This document shows, one piece after another, positions 1-9,387 of a stretch of DNA of 32,210 bases (position 1 is the first letter of the stretch; every line of letters starts with the position of its first letter). Under the pieces are notes generated by a model. It worked only from the letters and a program-made list of their open reading frames with translations, was not told the origin of the DNA and searched no databases. The translations under genes and the position numbers were made by a program. Source of the stretch: a virus; IMG/VR virus record IMGVR_UViG_3300020220_000205, positions 1 to 32,210 of that record. One strand, 5' to 3'.

Positions 1-907
1 TCCCAATAGTAGAAACAAAAACTGCTCCACTTGATCCAGATAAATTTGCATTCAAAATTCCTGAAACGCTAGGATAGGCAGAATTCCATGTCGCATAATT
101 CGACGAACCTAAGCTGACAGTCGGGCTGTCAATCATGCTGTCATAGGTTGTGCCAGCAGTCAGAGAGATGTTGTTAGGTGTCCAGTTGTTACCTAAACCT
201 GATGAGTCTTTACCAATCGCAGCCGCTGTAGCAGCAGAATTGTCAGAAAAGTTGAGATAAAAGCCGTTAGTCCCATATGTGCCAACATATTTCTTTGGCT
301 GCCAGATACCATTGGTGTCGTATGCACCAAAGCTAACAGGTGTTAGTGCTTGATCGTTAATGAAGTTTACTTCTGCAAGGTAGCCGTCGAAATAAAATCC
401 AGCACTTAAATGTGCGCCAATTCTATGTTGTACACTTGCAACATTGATGTAATTAAAATTTGTATTTTGAGCGCAATATGTTCCTGTATAAGAAGTTACT
501 TGCACTCCATTAACATAAATAATTTCACGATTTGCCGCAGTAGCTTGAGTTGTGTCAACCGCGAGAACAATATGATACCAAGCTGATGGGTCTCTATAAA
601 CCGATGATGTTACAATGACAGTTGAACCATCTGGAGTAAAATATAATCCACCTGATGTTGTATCAAAAAATAATCCTTCATTAGTACCAGAAGTAGGGCC
701 AGCACCAAATAATTGATAATATGTCCCAGTTGCAAGGGCACCACGTTTTACCCAAACAGAATAAGTAAATTTCTGACGGTTGCCCGTGGATGCAGGAGTT
801 CTATTCAAATACGCAGTAGCAGACGAGCGGAACCGCAAGCTACGGGCGATGGTGTAATCCCTAGCGCCGCCGAGGAGAAGATTGTTTACTTCGACAGGTA
901 AACCCAT
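1..907 (-). CDS. LamG-type tail protein, N-terminal part (runs off left edge)
   Basis: The gene starts at ATG 907, 4 nt after the stop of the tail fibre gene, and stays open for 302 codons to the window edge. It begins MGLPVEVNNLLLGGARDYTI. Phrases such as FTYSVWVKRG, WYHIVLAVDTT and YFDGYLAEVNFI, then GKDSSGLGNNWTPNNIS, are typical of concanavalin A-like (LamG/laminin-G_3) phage tail proteins, which probably bind host surface glycans. The C-terminal part is very probably the segment at 31906-32210: the two pieces have the same strand and join in frame across the window ends. Known relatives usually carry a SPRY-like segment after the STIG motif, and here the window breaks exactly at STIG. 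The join may therefore be exact or may lack some sequence. The family call is confident; the receptor-binding role is inferred from position and fold. Confidence 0.85.
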   Translation of the reverse strand, partial: MGLPVEVNNLLLGGARDYTIARSLRFRSSATAYLNRTPASTGNRQKFTYSVWVKRGALATGTYYQLFGAGPTSGTNEGLFFDTTSGGLYFTPDGSTVIVTSSVYRDPSAWYHIVLAVDTTQATAANREIIYVNGVQVTSYTGTYCAQNTNFNYINVASVQHRIGAHLSAGFYFDGYLAEVNFINDQALTPVSFGAYDTNGIWQPKKYVGTYGTNGFYLNFSDNSAATAAAIGKDSSGLGNNWTPNNISLTAGTTYDSMIDSPTVSLGSSNYATWNSAYPSVSGILNANLSGSSGAVFVSTIG

Positions 908-910
908 AAC

Positions 911-2149
911 TCACCCAATATTAAGAATTGCTTGCGCCGCAATGCTAGTCGATGAACGAACCGTATAGACAATCACATCTACCGCATTGGCAGTCGTTGT
1001 AAGTGTCGGAGCCGTCGCCGCAGGGAAATCCCAATAGGACGAGTAGGCCAGTGTCCGTGATCCTGTGCCATCCTGAGTAATGAAGATCACGCCAGACTGA
1101 CCAGCGTTCAGATTTGTCGGATTGCCGAGCGTCCTGTTGCCAGCAAGCGTCACCGAGAAGTTATTGCCGACCGACATATCAACCGCGATAGTCGCCGCAT
1201 CTGTCAGCGCGTCGATCTGCATATAGGCATTAGCCGTGGCTGACATTGTACCGGAAAAGGTTGCCGTGCCAGAGGCTGACAATGTGGTAAACGCGCCAGT
1301 GGACGGGGTAGATGCACCAACCGTGGTTCCGTTTACCGCTCCGCCAGTAATGGCAACACTGCTTGCTGCCTGTGTGGAAATAGACCCAAGACCAAGATTG
1401 GTCCGAGCCGTAGAAGCGGTGGCTGTCAATTCGCTCAGATTATTGGCAACAGCAAGAGAACCAGCGCCTACAGCAGCAGCCGCTCCGGCAGACACCGAAT
1501 CAATTACCAAATCCCATTTGGCAGCATCGACATTGGTAGAAATAGGCAAAGCGCCCGTTGACGTATGAGCGGTGTTAACTCGATAAACATTATAATTTGA
1601 ACTGTCTGCAACTAGATCACGAACTGTGTAAGATGTGCTAACCGCCCAGTTTCCCCGCCAGTTACCAATTTCTTCACCGACGGTCACATTGCCATTAGTA
1701 TCAAATGCCATAATCTTGCCAGCACGGGAGATCTTAGATGGCAAAACTTGAAATGTATTAGGCTGATCAAAATCATCAAGACGGACAGCGCGTGTCAGTT
1801 TTGTCTCAAGTTGCTGCGCTATTGCAGTAAGGCGATCTAATTCAGTATTAAGATCATCAACAACAAATGGTCCAGAAAGTGGAAAGTCAGTAACACGAGA
1901 TACAGCAATATCACGAACAATAGTTACAATTTGTCCAGCTGTTGCACCAGACACCAATGTGATTGAACCGCCACCCGTAACACCAGCGCCAGTAACCGTA
2001 TAGTGGGTCGTTAGTGTTTTGAGTGTTTCGTTAATATAAACCTTTAAGTCGGCATTAGCAAAAAACTCGAACGGAACAGTAAACACCGTCTGACCAGACG
2101 TTGCCGTATATTGAGCTCGAGCACTTGTATCATTAATAATTATTGGCAT
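911..2149 (-). CDS. Tail fibre protein with T7 gp17-like N-terminus
   Basis: This 412-aa protein has an N-terminal domain (about residues 5-130) typical of the T7 gp17 tail-fibre family that anchors the fibre to the tail tube. It shows TVFTVPFEFF, a LKVYIN strand, DFPLSGPFVVDDLNTELDRL and a helix ending in RAVR. The rest is rich in Ala, Thr, Gly and Ser (for example TRTNLGLGSISTQAASSVAI), as in fibrous trimeric shafts. The C-terminus resembles small beta-structured tip domains. A GGAGG ribosome binding site lies 6 nt before ATG 2149. It follows the internal virion genes and precedes the LamG tail protein, as expected for adsorption genes. The receptor specificity cannot be told from the sequence. 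Confidence 0.88.
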   Translation of the reverse strand: MPIIINDTSARAQYTATSGQTVFTVPFEFFANADLKVYINETLKTLTTHYTVTGAGVTGGGSITLVSGATAGQIVTIVRDIAVSRVTDFPLSGPFVVDDLNTELDRLTAIAQQLETKLTRAVRLDDFDQPNTFQVLPSKISRAGKIMAFDTNGNVTVGEEIGNWRGNWAVSTSYTVRDLVADSSNYNVYRVNTAHTSTGALPISTNVDAAKWDLVIDSVSAGAAAAVGAGSLAVANNLSELTATASTARTNLGLGSISTQAASSVAITGGAVNGTTVGASTPSTGAFTTLSASGTATFSGTMSATANAYMQIDALTDAATIAVDMSVGNNFSVTLAGNRTLGNPTNLNAGQSGVIFITQDGTGSRTLAYSSYWDFPAATAPTLTTTANAVDVIVYTVRSSTSIAAQAILNIG

Positions 2150-2201
2150 AACGACCTCCAGTTACATGAGTTGGCACAATTGCAAATGCCCTCAATGCAC
2201 T

Positions 2202-5200
2202 TTAATCAAACACTTCAGACAAACTTTTTTTTGCCAAAGACCTAAATTTGTCAGGTATCCAAAGAAGGTTATTTAAGGGCACGGCATTAACAATTGCATT
2301 AGCCTTATCCCTTGGTGCCCCTTCATTAAAAGCCCTATAAATATCAAGCAATTTACCGCCAGCTGGACCAATAACTTCTCCAGCGCTGTCGTAATAATCC
2401 AAATCATTTACCCCGCCAAACTTAGGGTCGACCCCAAGTAACGGCCTCATGCCAACAGTATTTTGGGAAAAGGTTTCCATCATATAATTAAGATCTGATG
2501 TAAGAGCCAACACGCCAGAGCTATCAATTGCATTGGCAAGACGTTGGTCTATATCCATTTTATCCCAAACATAACTAGGTGTTCTTAAAGCGTTCATTTG
2601 ATAAGCAATACCAATTGCCATAAGAGCGCCAGTCATGACACTAGCGTCTCGGCCCTGCAAAGCTGAAATTAAAATTTTATTATTAGCTGCAAATCCCCAA
2701 GGCTTTAATTGAAATGGCAAAGCAAGCATAGCTGCTTCTCTTCTATTAGCGCCTTTTCCAAGAATTCCCATCATAATACTTGGCTTATCTGCAATTGTAG
2801 GAGTTGTGACTACACGTTTTTGAATTGCATCAATTGCATTAAAAAATAATTTACGAGAACCTTCATCTTTCCATTTTGCAGAATTTGAAAAAATTAATCC
2901 TTCGCTTTTTTGAAATGGCATTTTTGAAATTTTAACTGCATCTTCTAAACCAATGCCATAACTTGCAAGAAATTCTAAATCACCTTTAGTAATTGTTCCT
3001 TTTCCAGCTTCAATGCAACGTCTTAAAATTGATTCAGCGGCAACAAAACCTGTATAATGTTTAAGATAAGTTGTAAAAACACCAACACCATTTAATACAT
3101 AATATGGTGTAGAAGCAGCATAACTTAATGGACGCGCAATACGCTCCATTACTCGACCATATTTTGTTAATGCACCAAACGTATCTGGTCCACGCTCAAT
3201 AGCTTCTCTAATTACTGCTCCTAATGAAAGTTCATAATACGAGCTAGTATTTTTACGAAGTTCTTCGCTCATTAAACGAATACTTTTACCATCACCTAAA
3301 GCCTTTAATGCAAAACCTAAATTTTCTTTAACGCCCAAAACCCAAATAGGACGCGCAACTTCAACCATATTTGTAAAAAGAGCCTTGCCAAGAGTAGTTA
3401 CAGTAAACCAAGACTTTAAAATTCTTACTTCATTAACTCCAAAAGCATTTGGCGAGTAAATTGTCCCAAGTACCATATCTCTAACATTTCGTACTTCATC
3501 AACAATATTACTAATTTCTTTCATAGACTTGCCTTCAATAGCTGCTTGCATTGCTGCCTTGCTAATTGCTACTTCAGCAGTTGGGTCACCAAAAGCTCTT
3601 GAATATTCAATTCCAATACCAGCTTTTCTTGCATATTCCCTAATAATACCTTTCATATCGGTATCAATAAAATCTTTAATTAACTCAGTAGGAATATCAA
3701 GAACACGGATTTTAGCTATTGAAGCACGCCCATCATAAAAATAACCAGGCCCCTTATATGTTTCATCAATTTTAAGACCTGAGCGAATGCCAAATCCTGC
3801 ATTGGCTAAAATTGCATCATAACTTTCTTTTACAAAGTTTTCAGCAATTTCATCTAATTTTTCTGGAATATTAGAATACCCAGATTTATTAATCTTGTCT
3901 CTAATATGTTTATATAAAATATTTTTAAAATTATCAGAGTCTTGAACAATAGCGCCAACATTCCAACGATGTGGAAAATAAAATTTAATTTTTTCTGTTG
4001 GAGTTTTTTGATAAGTACTTAATGTCCATTCTTCAATATCAATTTTTCTGTTTAATTCTTTTACATAATTAAACATTGTAACAAAAATAGCATCATCTTT
4101 AATAGCATCATCTTTATTAATTAAATCTTCATATTTTTTAATAAATTTATTAATCCATTCTGTTGTAATTTTACGAGGTACTTTAAAAAATGCCAACTTT
4201 AAGATATTGGCTCCAGACCCCTTGAGCGTTGATGCTGCATATTTTTTTTTATTAAATTGAACAAGTAAATTTTTAATTGCTATTTTACGTTCAGCTTCTA
4301 GCGTTTTTAATATTGTTTCATTAGGCTGTCTTAAAAAACCAGTTTTATAACCTTCTTCTTCAAATTCTTTAAAAAACTGTTGTACTCTTTTTGCAGCCGC
4401 TTTTACTTCTGGAATTTTGTGAGTAATTTTCCCAGTAGTTTGAGCGCGAATATAAGCATTAAAAACAGCATCTTCAAATTCATCAAGACGAAGTTTACCA
4501 TCTGGACGACCAATACCACGAATTCGTCTAATAGAATCAGGAAGTTTGGCTAACGATGAGCGAAGGCTAAATCCTGCAAAAGACATAGCTTCTTTGCCAC
4601 CAGACAAATATCTTGAATGTAAATTTGAAATATCTAAAAGAGTTTCACCAGCACGAGCCAACCAAATTTCAGAAGCTAAATAAGCTGATGGTTCGGTTCT
4701 CATACCAATTTTATTACGAGCCGATGCAACTCCATGGTCGCCAGCTAAACGATTAATTAGATCTTCAAAAGCTCTAACACCAAAATTTACAACACGAGCG
4801 TATGCACTTTGTTTTGATACAAGTTTTTCAGCACCTAAAAATGCTGGAGCAAATCCAGTTGGTGTGTCGCCAGTTGGAATAACTTGATATGGACCATAAC
4901 CAGTAGACTCGGTTTGAGAAATACTTCTAAGTGTTGGCACTGGTTTATTATTCGCATCAACTTTGCCAACAATTGTTCTTGCTTCTTCAGCCATACGTTG
5001 ACCAAGAATGTTTGGTTTTTCTCCACCAAGTTTATTTAAAATACCAACTGCCCCACCAAGAGCACCAAAAACAGCAATTCCAACTAAAGCATTATGATAT
5101 GTTTCATCTAATGTAGCGGTAGGGTCTGCATAATGTCTTAATGCTTCTTGACCAGCAATAATAGGAATACCATACCCAGCAGATTTTATTATACTACGAA

Positions 5201-5729
5201 CAATGCCAGCCCCCTTTAAAGCTGGCACTGGCAAAAATATTTCAGGAGTTGCTACGCTACCTAAAACTTGAGGAATATTTTCTAAAAAACCTTCATTTCT
5301 CTCGAGTCTTGTTTCGGCAGCAAGTGTTTCTCTAATATGAGTCGCAACATTATTTGCAACTCTTTCACTGTGAACATCTTCAAACTTATGAGCATATGGA
5401 ATAATATCTCTATTCCTATCAAAAAAATCGCCTAATTTAAAATCAGGGTCATCAGGAATAGGTTGCTGATTTGCTACACTATAACTGTAGCCGTACATAG
5501 GAGAAATTATTCCTAATGCCGGAGGCGTTGCTAATTCATTATAATCATTATTAAAATCTGATAATTGACCTAACCAATTTGTATAAAATCCATCAGTAAA
5601 ATTTTTCCAAGGAGTACTTTTTTCTCCCTGTGGAATATAAGATGGATATTCAATTTGAAACTCTGGAGCAAGAGATGTATCAATATCACTTGATGGAAGA
5701 GTAATTGATAGTGGAAGAAGTTCAGCCAT
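2202..5729 (-). CDS. Large internal virion protein (T7 gp16-position)
   Basis: This 1175-aa protein lies between the transglycosylase-bearing virion protein and the tail fibre, the position of T7 gene 16. T7 gp15/gp16-type proteins are ejected with the genome and form a channel across the cell envelope. No catalytic motif is evident. The N-terminal 80 residues are polar and rich in Pro, Tyr and Asn. A Gly/Ala/Ile-rich hydrophobic stretch near residues 195-235 could insert in a membrane, and the middle is Lys/Glu-rich and helical. Its ATG shares one base with the upstream stop (TAATG), suggesting coupled translation. The gene is strikingly AT-rich in its middle compared with the head and tail-tube genes. 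Assignment rests on position and size more than on direct similarity. Confidence 0.7.
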   Translation of the reverse strand: MAELLPLSITLPSSDIDTSLAPEFQIEYPSYIPQGEKSTPWKNFTDGFYTNWLGQLSDFNNDYNELATPPALGIISPMYGYSYSVANQQPIPDDPDFKLGDFFDRNRDIIPYAHKFEDVHSERVANNVATHIRETLAAETRLERNEGFLENIPQVLGSVATPEIFLPVPALKGAGIVRSIIKSAGYGIPIIAGQEALRHYADPTATLDETYHNALVGIAVFGALGGAVGILNKLGGEKPNILGQRMAEEARTIVGKVDANNKPVPTLRSISQTESTGYGPYQVIPTGDTPTGFAPAFLGAEKLVSKQSAYARVVNFGVRAFEDLINRLAGDHGVASARNKIGMRTEPSAYLASEIWLARAGETLLDISNLHSRYLSGGKEAMSFAGFSLRSSLAKLPDSIRRIRGIGRPDGKLRLDEFEDAVFNAYIRAQTTGKITHKIPEVKAAAKRVQQFFKEFEEEGYKTGFLRQPNETILKTLEAERKIAIKNLLVQFNKKKYAASTLKGSGANILKLAFFKVPRKITTEWINKFIKKYEDLINKDDAIKDDAIFVTMFNYVKELNRKIDIEEWTLSTYQKTPTEKIKFYFPHRWNVGAIVQDSDNFKNILYKHIRDKINKSGYSNIPEKLDEIAENFVKESYDAILANAGFGIRSGLKIDETYKGPGYFYDGRASIAKIRVLDIPTELIKDFIDTDMKGIIREYARKAGIGIEYSRAFGDPTAEVAISKAAMQAAIEGKSMKEISNIVDEVRNVRDMVLGTIYSPNAFGVNEVRILKSWFTVTTLGKALFTNMVEVARPIWVLGVKENLGFALKALGDGKSIRLMSEELRKNTSSYYELSLGAVIREAIERGPDTFGALTKYGRVMERIARPLSYAASTPYYVLNGVGVFTTYLKHYTGFVAAESILRRCIEAGKGTITKGDLEFLASYGIGLEDAVKISKMPFQKSEGLIFSNSAKWKDEGSRKLFFNAIDAIQKRVVTTPTIADKPSIMMGILGKGANRREAAMLALPFQLKPWGFAANNKILISALQGRDASVMTGALMAIGIAYQMNALRTPSYVWDKMDIDQRLANAIDSSGVLALTSDLNYMMETFSQNTVGMRPLLGVDPKFGGVNDLDYYDSAGEVIGPAGGKLLDIYRAFNEGAPRDKANAIVNAVPLNNLLWIPDKFRSLAKKSLSEVFD

Positions 5730-8700
5730 TAGTCCCTAACCATTTCCATAATAATATCTGCAAATTGTTTTGCCGTCATAGTAGTTGCAATTCCTTGATA
5801 TTTTTCTGGCAAATTATTTGTAATTGAAAGCAATGCTTTTTTACTATCTCTTGTGACTTCTCTTAATACGCTATACGCACTGCTGTCTTCATTATACGAC
5901 TTAAGTAAATAAATACCACCAGTAGCCCCTTGCTGCCACATAAGATATTGTTCTTTATTTGTAGGCATACGAAAATAGTGATCTTTAAATTCCTCAAGAT
6001 TACTTACAGCTAATCTAATATTAGCTTTAATTTGTTCTTCTGGATCATTACGATCACCGCGACCATGTATTTTCCACGTATCATCAATCATTTGCCCAAG
6101 ACCATACGCAGAACTTTTAGAGCTTTGAGCAGTTGGGCTACCCCTAGATTCAGCAAACATCATTTTAGGCAAAAAACTTTTTAAAGAATCCTCATAATTA
6201 GGAGCCATTTCTGTAATATATTTGTTAGTAAGATTAACATATTTATTCATTTGATTTGAATAATTTTTACTAACAACAGCTTCAAATATATTAGATGGTT
6301 TAGCATCGTTTATATTTGGATCAAATTTTTCTTCAACATAAAAACGATTTTCATTTTTAGCTATTGCTTTATTAGCATGGTTATTTTGAAGCCAATTATT
6401 ATATTTAATTGCTGGTTCTTTTGGATTAAAAATTAATGGATTGCCATTAGCATCCTTCAATCTAACTGCGGGATGATTATCTCGCGTATACAACAAATAA
6501 TATGAATGTATATTAGTTGTAGAAGGACGAACTTCTAATTTAATATTTTTACCAAATTCAAGTTTATCTTTTGTAAATCCGTCAATAATACTTCGATCTG
6601 CTGACTCAGCCATAAGATTAACATATGGAGCCACATAATCATAATTCATTTTTTGTGTTTCTGGATTTTTGACTAATGGCAAGTTAAAAGATTTTTTAAT
6701 AATATTTGAAGATAAACCACCTTCAGCAGACACAATAACATTAGAAGTCATATAATCTCTTGCATATTCTGATTTAATAATATTTTTTATTTTTTCCCAA
6801 GACAAACCTTGAGAAGCATATAATGCCATATTTCTAATAGCATCTTCTTGAACATTATAAGGAGCTTCTTTCATATCTACTGCCTCAAGATATTTTTTAC
6901 GCGAACCTACTTCGTTTTTATCAACATAATATGTATTGCCTAGAATACTTGCTGATTCTTCTTTACTTATACCAACGCCCTTTTTAATTGCTTCTCTAGC
7001 AATTTTAGCAGCCATTGCAATAGGAGGGCCATTATTTTCAATATTGCTGCTTGACAATCCCATTAATTGAGAATCCATTAATTCAAAAAATACACGATCC
7101 TCTGATGTTAACATACTAGTCATGTCTTTATCACCAGTGCGTGTCGGAAGCACTTTCATTGCTTTATAAACTTCTAACTTTGAAGCTAAAACTTTTCTTC
7201 CACTTTCAGTTTCACCATCAATTTGATAAGAGTTTCTAAAATAATCTATATAATCTTTAGGCAAAACACCATTAAACTTCATTGCAACTTGTCTTACACC
7301 GTCACCAGTAAACAAATTTGGAACTGTTTGTACAACAGCCGCAGAAAAATCTTCTTGGCTAATTAATGGTGGTATAAAATCCATATTAGGATTATTAGCA
7401 AAAGTATTAATTATTGAATTAATTCTTTTTTCTCGGTCTGTTTCTTTAAAAAGTAAATTATAATCTTTAGCTAAAGGTTCAAGAAGATTTTTAATTACCG
7501 GAAGAGCTTCTGGAGTTATATTATCTAGAATGTCTTTTTGAGAAATACCAAATGCAGCAAGACCTTCTTCCCCCATTCCAGGGGTTAACATCTTTAAAAG
7601 ACGATTAACCTCACTTGGAGGCACCTTTCGTTCTTCAATATCTCTTTTAATTTCTGCAAATTTAGGAGCAAACCATTCTAATCCAAAAAAAACCCTTTTA
7701 TATTTTTGTTCTGTTTTAACAATTATAAGCGAGTCAGATGTGAGAGAATTTATTTTTTGTCTAACAGAATTTAAAGTCATTAATTTATAAGTTTCAAAAA
7801 TAGGAGTATTATTAGTCATAATTGCATTAAATGCAGAATCTAAATACCTTTTAATTTCGCTATCAATTATACTCCCTTCAAGGTTTATTCTAGCAGCAAA
7901 TTGATTGCGAATTTCTTTAACTGCATTAAGAACTAATTCTCGAGAAGGAGCATCTGTCCTTTTAAAAAAATCTTCTGTAAATATATCTGCAAGAGGAGAA
8001 TCATTTTGAGAAATATAAGATGGATCAAATCTTGCAATTGCATCATCTATATCTGCTAATGATCCACCATTAATAGCAAATTGCCTAATTTGAGGAATAA
8101 TAATACCAGAAAGATATAAGACACCATCCAATGTTTGTGTTGTTTTTGTTACCTCATTTTCAATTACATCTTCGCTTGCACCCGCTACAGTTAATGTATT
8201 CCTTAGATTTATAATAATTTTATTTCTAATCTCTTCAGTTTGTTTTACTGCTTCCGAAGAAGTACTACTAATTGCAGCAAGTCTTGTAAAATCTATAAAT
8301 AATTTATCGTTGGATGTAGAACTGGCTTTTATATATAGATCTCGAGCTTCTGCCCCCTGTTGATTAAACATAGTAGCTTGACGTTGATTAACTTCTCTTT
8401 TAAGAACAAGACCAATTTGGTTAGCAAACCTTGGGTCAACATTTTTTAAAACACCACTTACAACTGAATTCATTTCTGCAAAACGAGATTCAGCAGTTCT
8501 CATACGATCGCCAGCAATTTCATTAAGAGTTGTTTCTGTATCAAAATAAACTGTATTAATATAATTTTGTTCTACAGCTTGATCAAAAACGTCTTGAGCA
8601 TAAGGACCAAAATTTTCTGGCGGCTTAATTATTCCGTAATTTCCAGTTTCATCTTTTGAAATTACAACCCTACGAGCAGCTTCCTCAGCTGTTTTCTTTG

Positions 8701-8860
8701 CTTCTGTCTTTAATCCAACTTCAGCATTTTGTGATAATGTTTGTGCAAATTGTTGAACACCACTTGTAAAATCAAGTGATGGTAAATCTGTACTAAACCC
8801 AGTTGCATTTCTTACAGTTGGGTTAATTCCAATCGTTGGGATTAAAGTTTTAATAGCCAT
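5729..8860 (-). CDS. Internal virion protein with C-terminal lytic transglycosylase domain
   Basis: This is a 1043-aa protein. Near its C-terminus it carries an SLT-type (goose-lysozyme-like) muramidase motif. MMFAESRGS at residues 900-908 contains the probable catalytic Glu904, followed by SAYGLGQM (917-924) and WQQGATGG. The enzyme would cleave peptidoglycan locally during genome injection. The preceding roughly 890 residues are helical, charged and rich in Asn, Lys and Ile, like T7 gp15/gp16 internal core proteins. T7 places this activity at the N-terminus of gp16; here it is C-terminal in the protein at the gp15 position. The start (ATG 8860) overlaps the previous stop as TAATG. The DNA is very AT-rich (15 of 60 bases are G or C in 6661-6720). 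Confidence 0.85.
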   Translation of the reverse strand: MAIKTLIPTIGINPTVRNATGFSTDLPSLDFTSGVQQFAQTLSQNAEVGLKTEAKKTAEEAARRVVISKDETGNYGIIKPPENFGPYAQDVFDQAVEQNYINTVYFDTETTLNEIAGDRMRTAESRFAEMNSVVSGVLKNVDPRFANQIGLVLKREVNQRQATMFNQQGAEARDLYIKASSTSNDKLFIDFTRLAAISSTSSEAVKQTEEIRNKIIINLRNTLTVAGASEDVIENEVTKTTQTLDGVLYLSGIIIPQIRQFAINGGSLADIDDAIARFDPSYISQNDSPLADIFTEDFFKRTDAPSRELVLNAVKEIRNQFAARINLEGSIIDSEIKRYLDSAFNAIMTNNTPIFETYKLMTLNSVRQKINSLTSDSLIIVKTEQKYKRVFFGLEWFAPKFAEIKRDIEERKVPPSEVNRLLKMLTPGMGEEGLAAFGISQKDILDNITPEALPVIKNLLEPLAKDYNLLFKETDREKRINSIINTFANNPNMDFIPPLISQEDFSAAVVQTVPNLFTGDGVRQVAMKFNGVLPKDYIDYFRNSYQIDGETESGRKVLASKLEVYKAMKVLPTRTGDKDMTSMLTSEDRVFFELMDSQLMGLSSSNIENNGPPIAMAAKIAREAIKKGVGISKEESASILGNTYYVDKNEVGSRKKYLEAVDMKEAPYNVQEDAIRNMALYASQGLSWEKIKNIIKSEYARDYMTSNVIVSAEGGLSSNIIKKSFNLPLVKNPETQKMNYDYVAPYVNLMAESADRSIIDGFTKDKLEFGKNIKLEVRPSTTNIHSYYLLYTRDNHPAVRLKDANGNPLIFNPKEPAIKYNNWLQNNHANKAIAKNENRFYVEEKFDPNINDAKPSNIFEAVVSKNYSNQMNKYVNLTNKYITEMAPNYEDSLKSFLPKMMFAESRGSPTAQSSKSSAYGLGQMIDDTWKIHGRGDRNDPEEQIKANIRLAVSNLEEFKDHYFRMPTNKEQYLMWQQGATGGIYLLKSYNEDSSAYSVLREVTRDSKKALLSITNNLPEKYQGIATTMTAKQFADIIMEMVRD

Positions 8861-9387
8861 TATGAAACCTTATTTCCAGTTGAATAATACTGGCCTTTAT
8901 ATTTATTATCAAATCCAAGAGATGCCGAACGAAACGCAGCATTAGTATATGCAGATGCAGTTTGAAGATTTGTACTAAGATTTGAAAACCGTGACTGTGC
9001 TTTATTAACAGCAATTTGATCTGCAATACGACTTGTAGTTGTAGCTAAATTTAGCCGCAATGAAGCAATATCTTTTCTTAAAGCGCGATCAGCCGCCTTA
9101 TCGGCACCTTCAAAAAAAGAATAATTAGTTACGCCGGAAGAAGCAAGAAACGCAATATTAGAAGCGCGTAATCTTCTAGCTTCTTCTTGTCGAGATTGTT
9201 CAACTTGAGCAGCATTAAGTTCTGCAAGTTTTAAATTTTCTGCTTCTTGTTTATTTTGAATATCAATTTGATATTGACGAAAATCATTTTCTGCTTTGAC
9301 TGAAGCAGCAGTCATTGCAGCGCCAACAAAATTGCCAGCCGTTCCAATAAGAGTTGAACCAATAAGAATTGTAGCGGGATCGCACAT
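8860..9387 (-). CDS. Internal virion protein, T7 gp14-like
   Basis: This 175-aa protein begins MCDPATILIGSTLIGTAGNF. It has a short hydrophobic N-terminus (about residues 5-30) and then a long Ala/Gln/Glu/Arg-rich helical region (AENDFRQYQIDIQNKQEAEN onward). That is the usual architecture of gp14-type internal core proteins in short-tailed phages. It sits directly between the tail tubular protein B gene and the two large internal virion genes, as T7 gene 14 does. Both its start and its stop overlap the neighbours by one base in TAATG junctions, so the three internal virion genes are probably translated as a coupled set. Function is inferred from position, size and composition. Confidence 0.75.
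   Translation of the reverse strand: MCDPATILIGSTLIGTAGNFVGAAMTAASVKAENDFRQYQIDIQNKQEAENLKLAELNAAQVEQSRQEEARRLRASNIAFLASSGVTNYSFFEGADKAADRALRKDIASLRLNLATTTSRIADQIAVNKAQSRFSNLSTNLQTASAYTNAAFRSASLGFDNKYKGQYYSTGNKVS

Noticed and set aside
1236-1568. Open frame of 110 codons opposite the tail fibre gene
   Set aside because: It lies wholly antisense to the well-supported fibre gene and mirrors its Ala/Thr-rich codons; no ribosome binding site or family resemblance.
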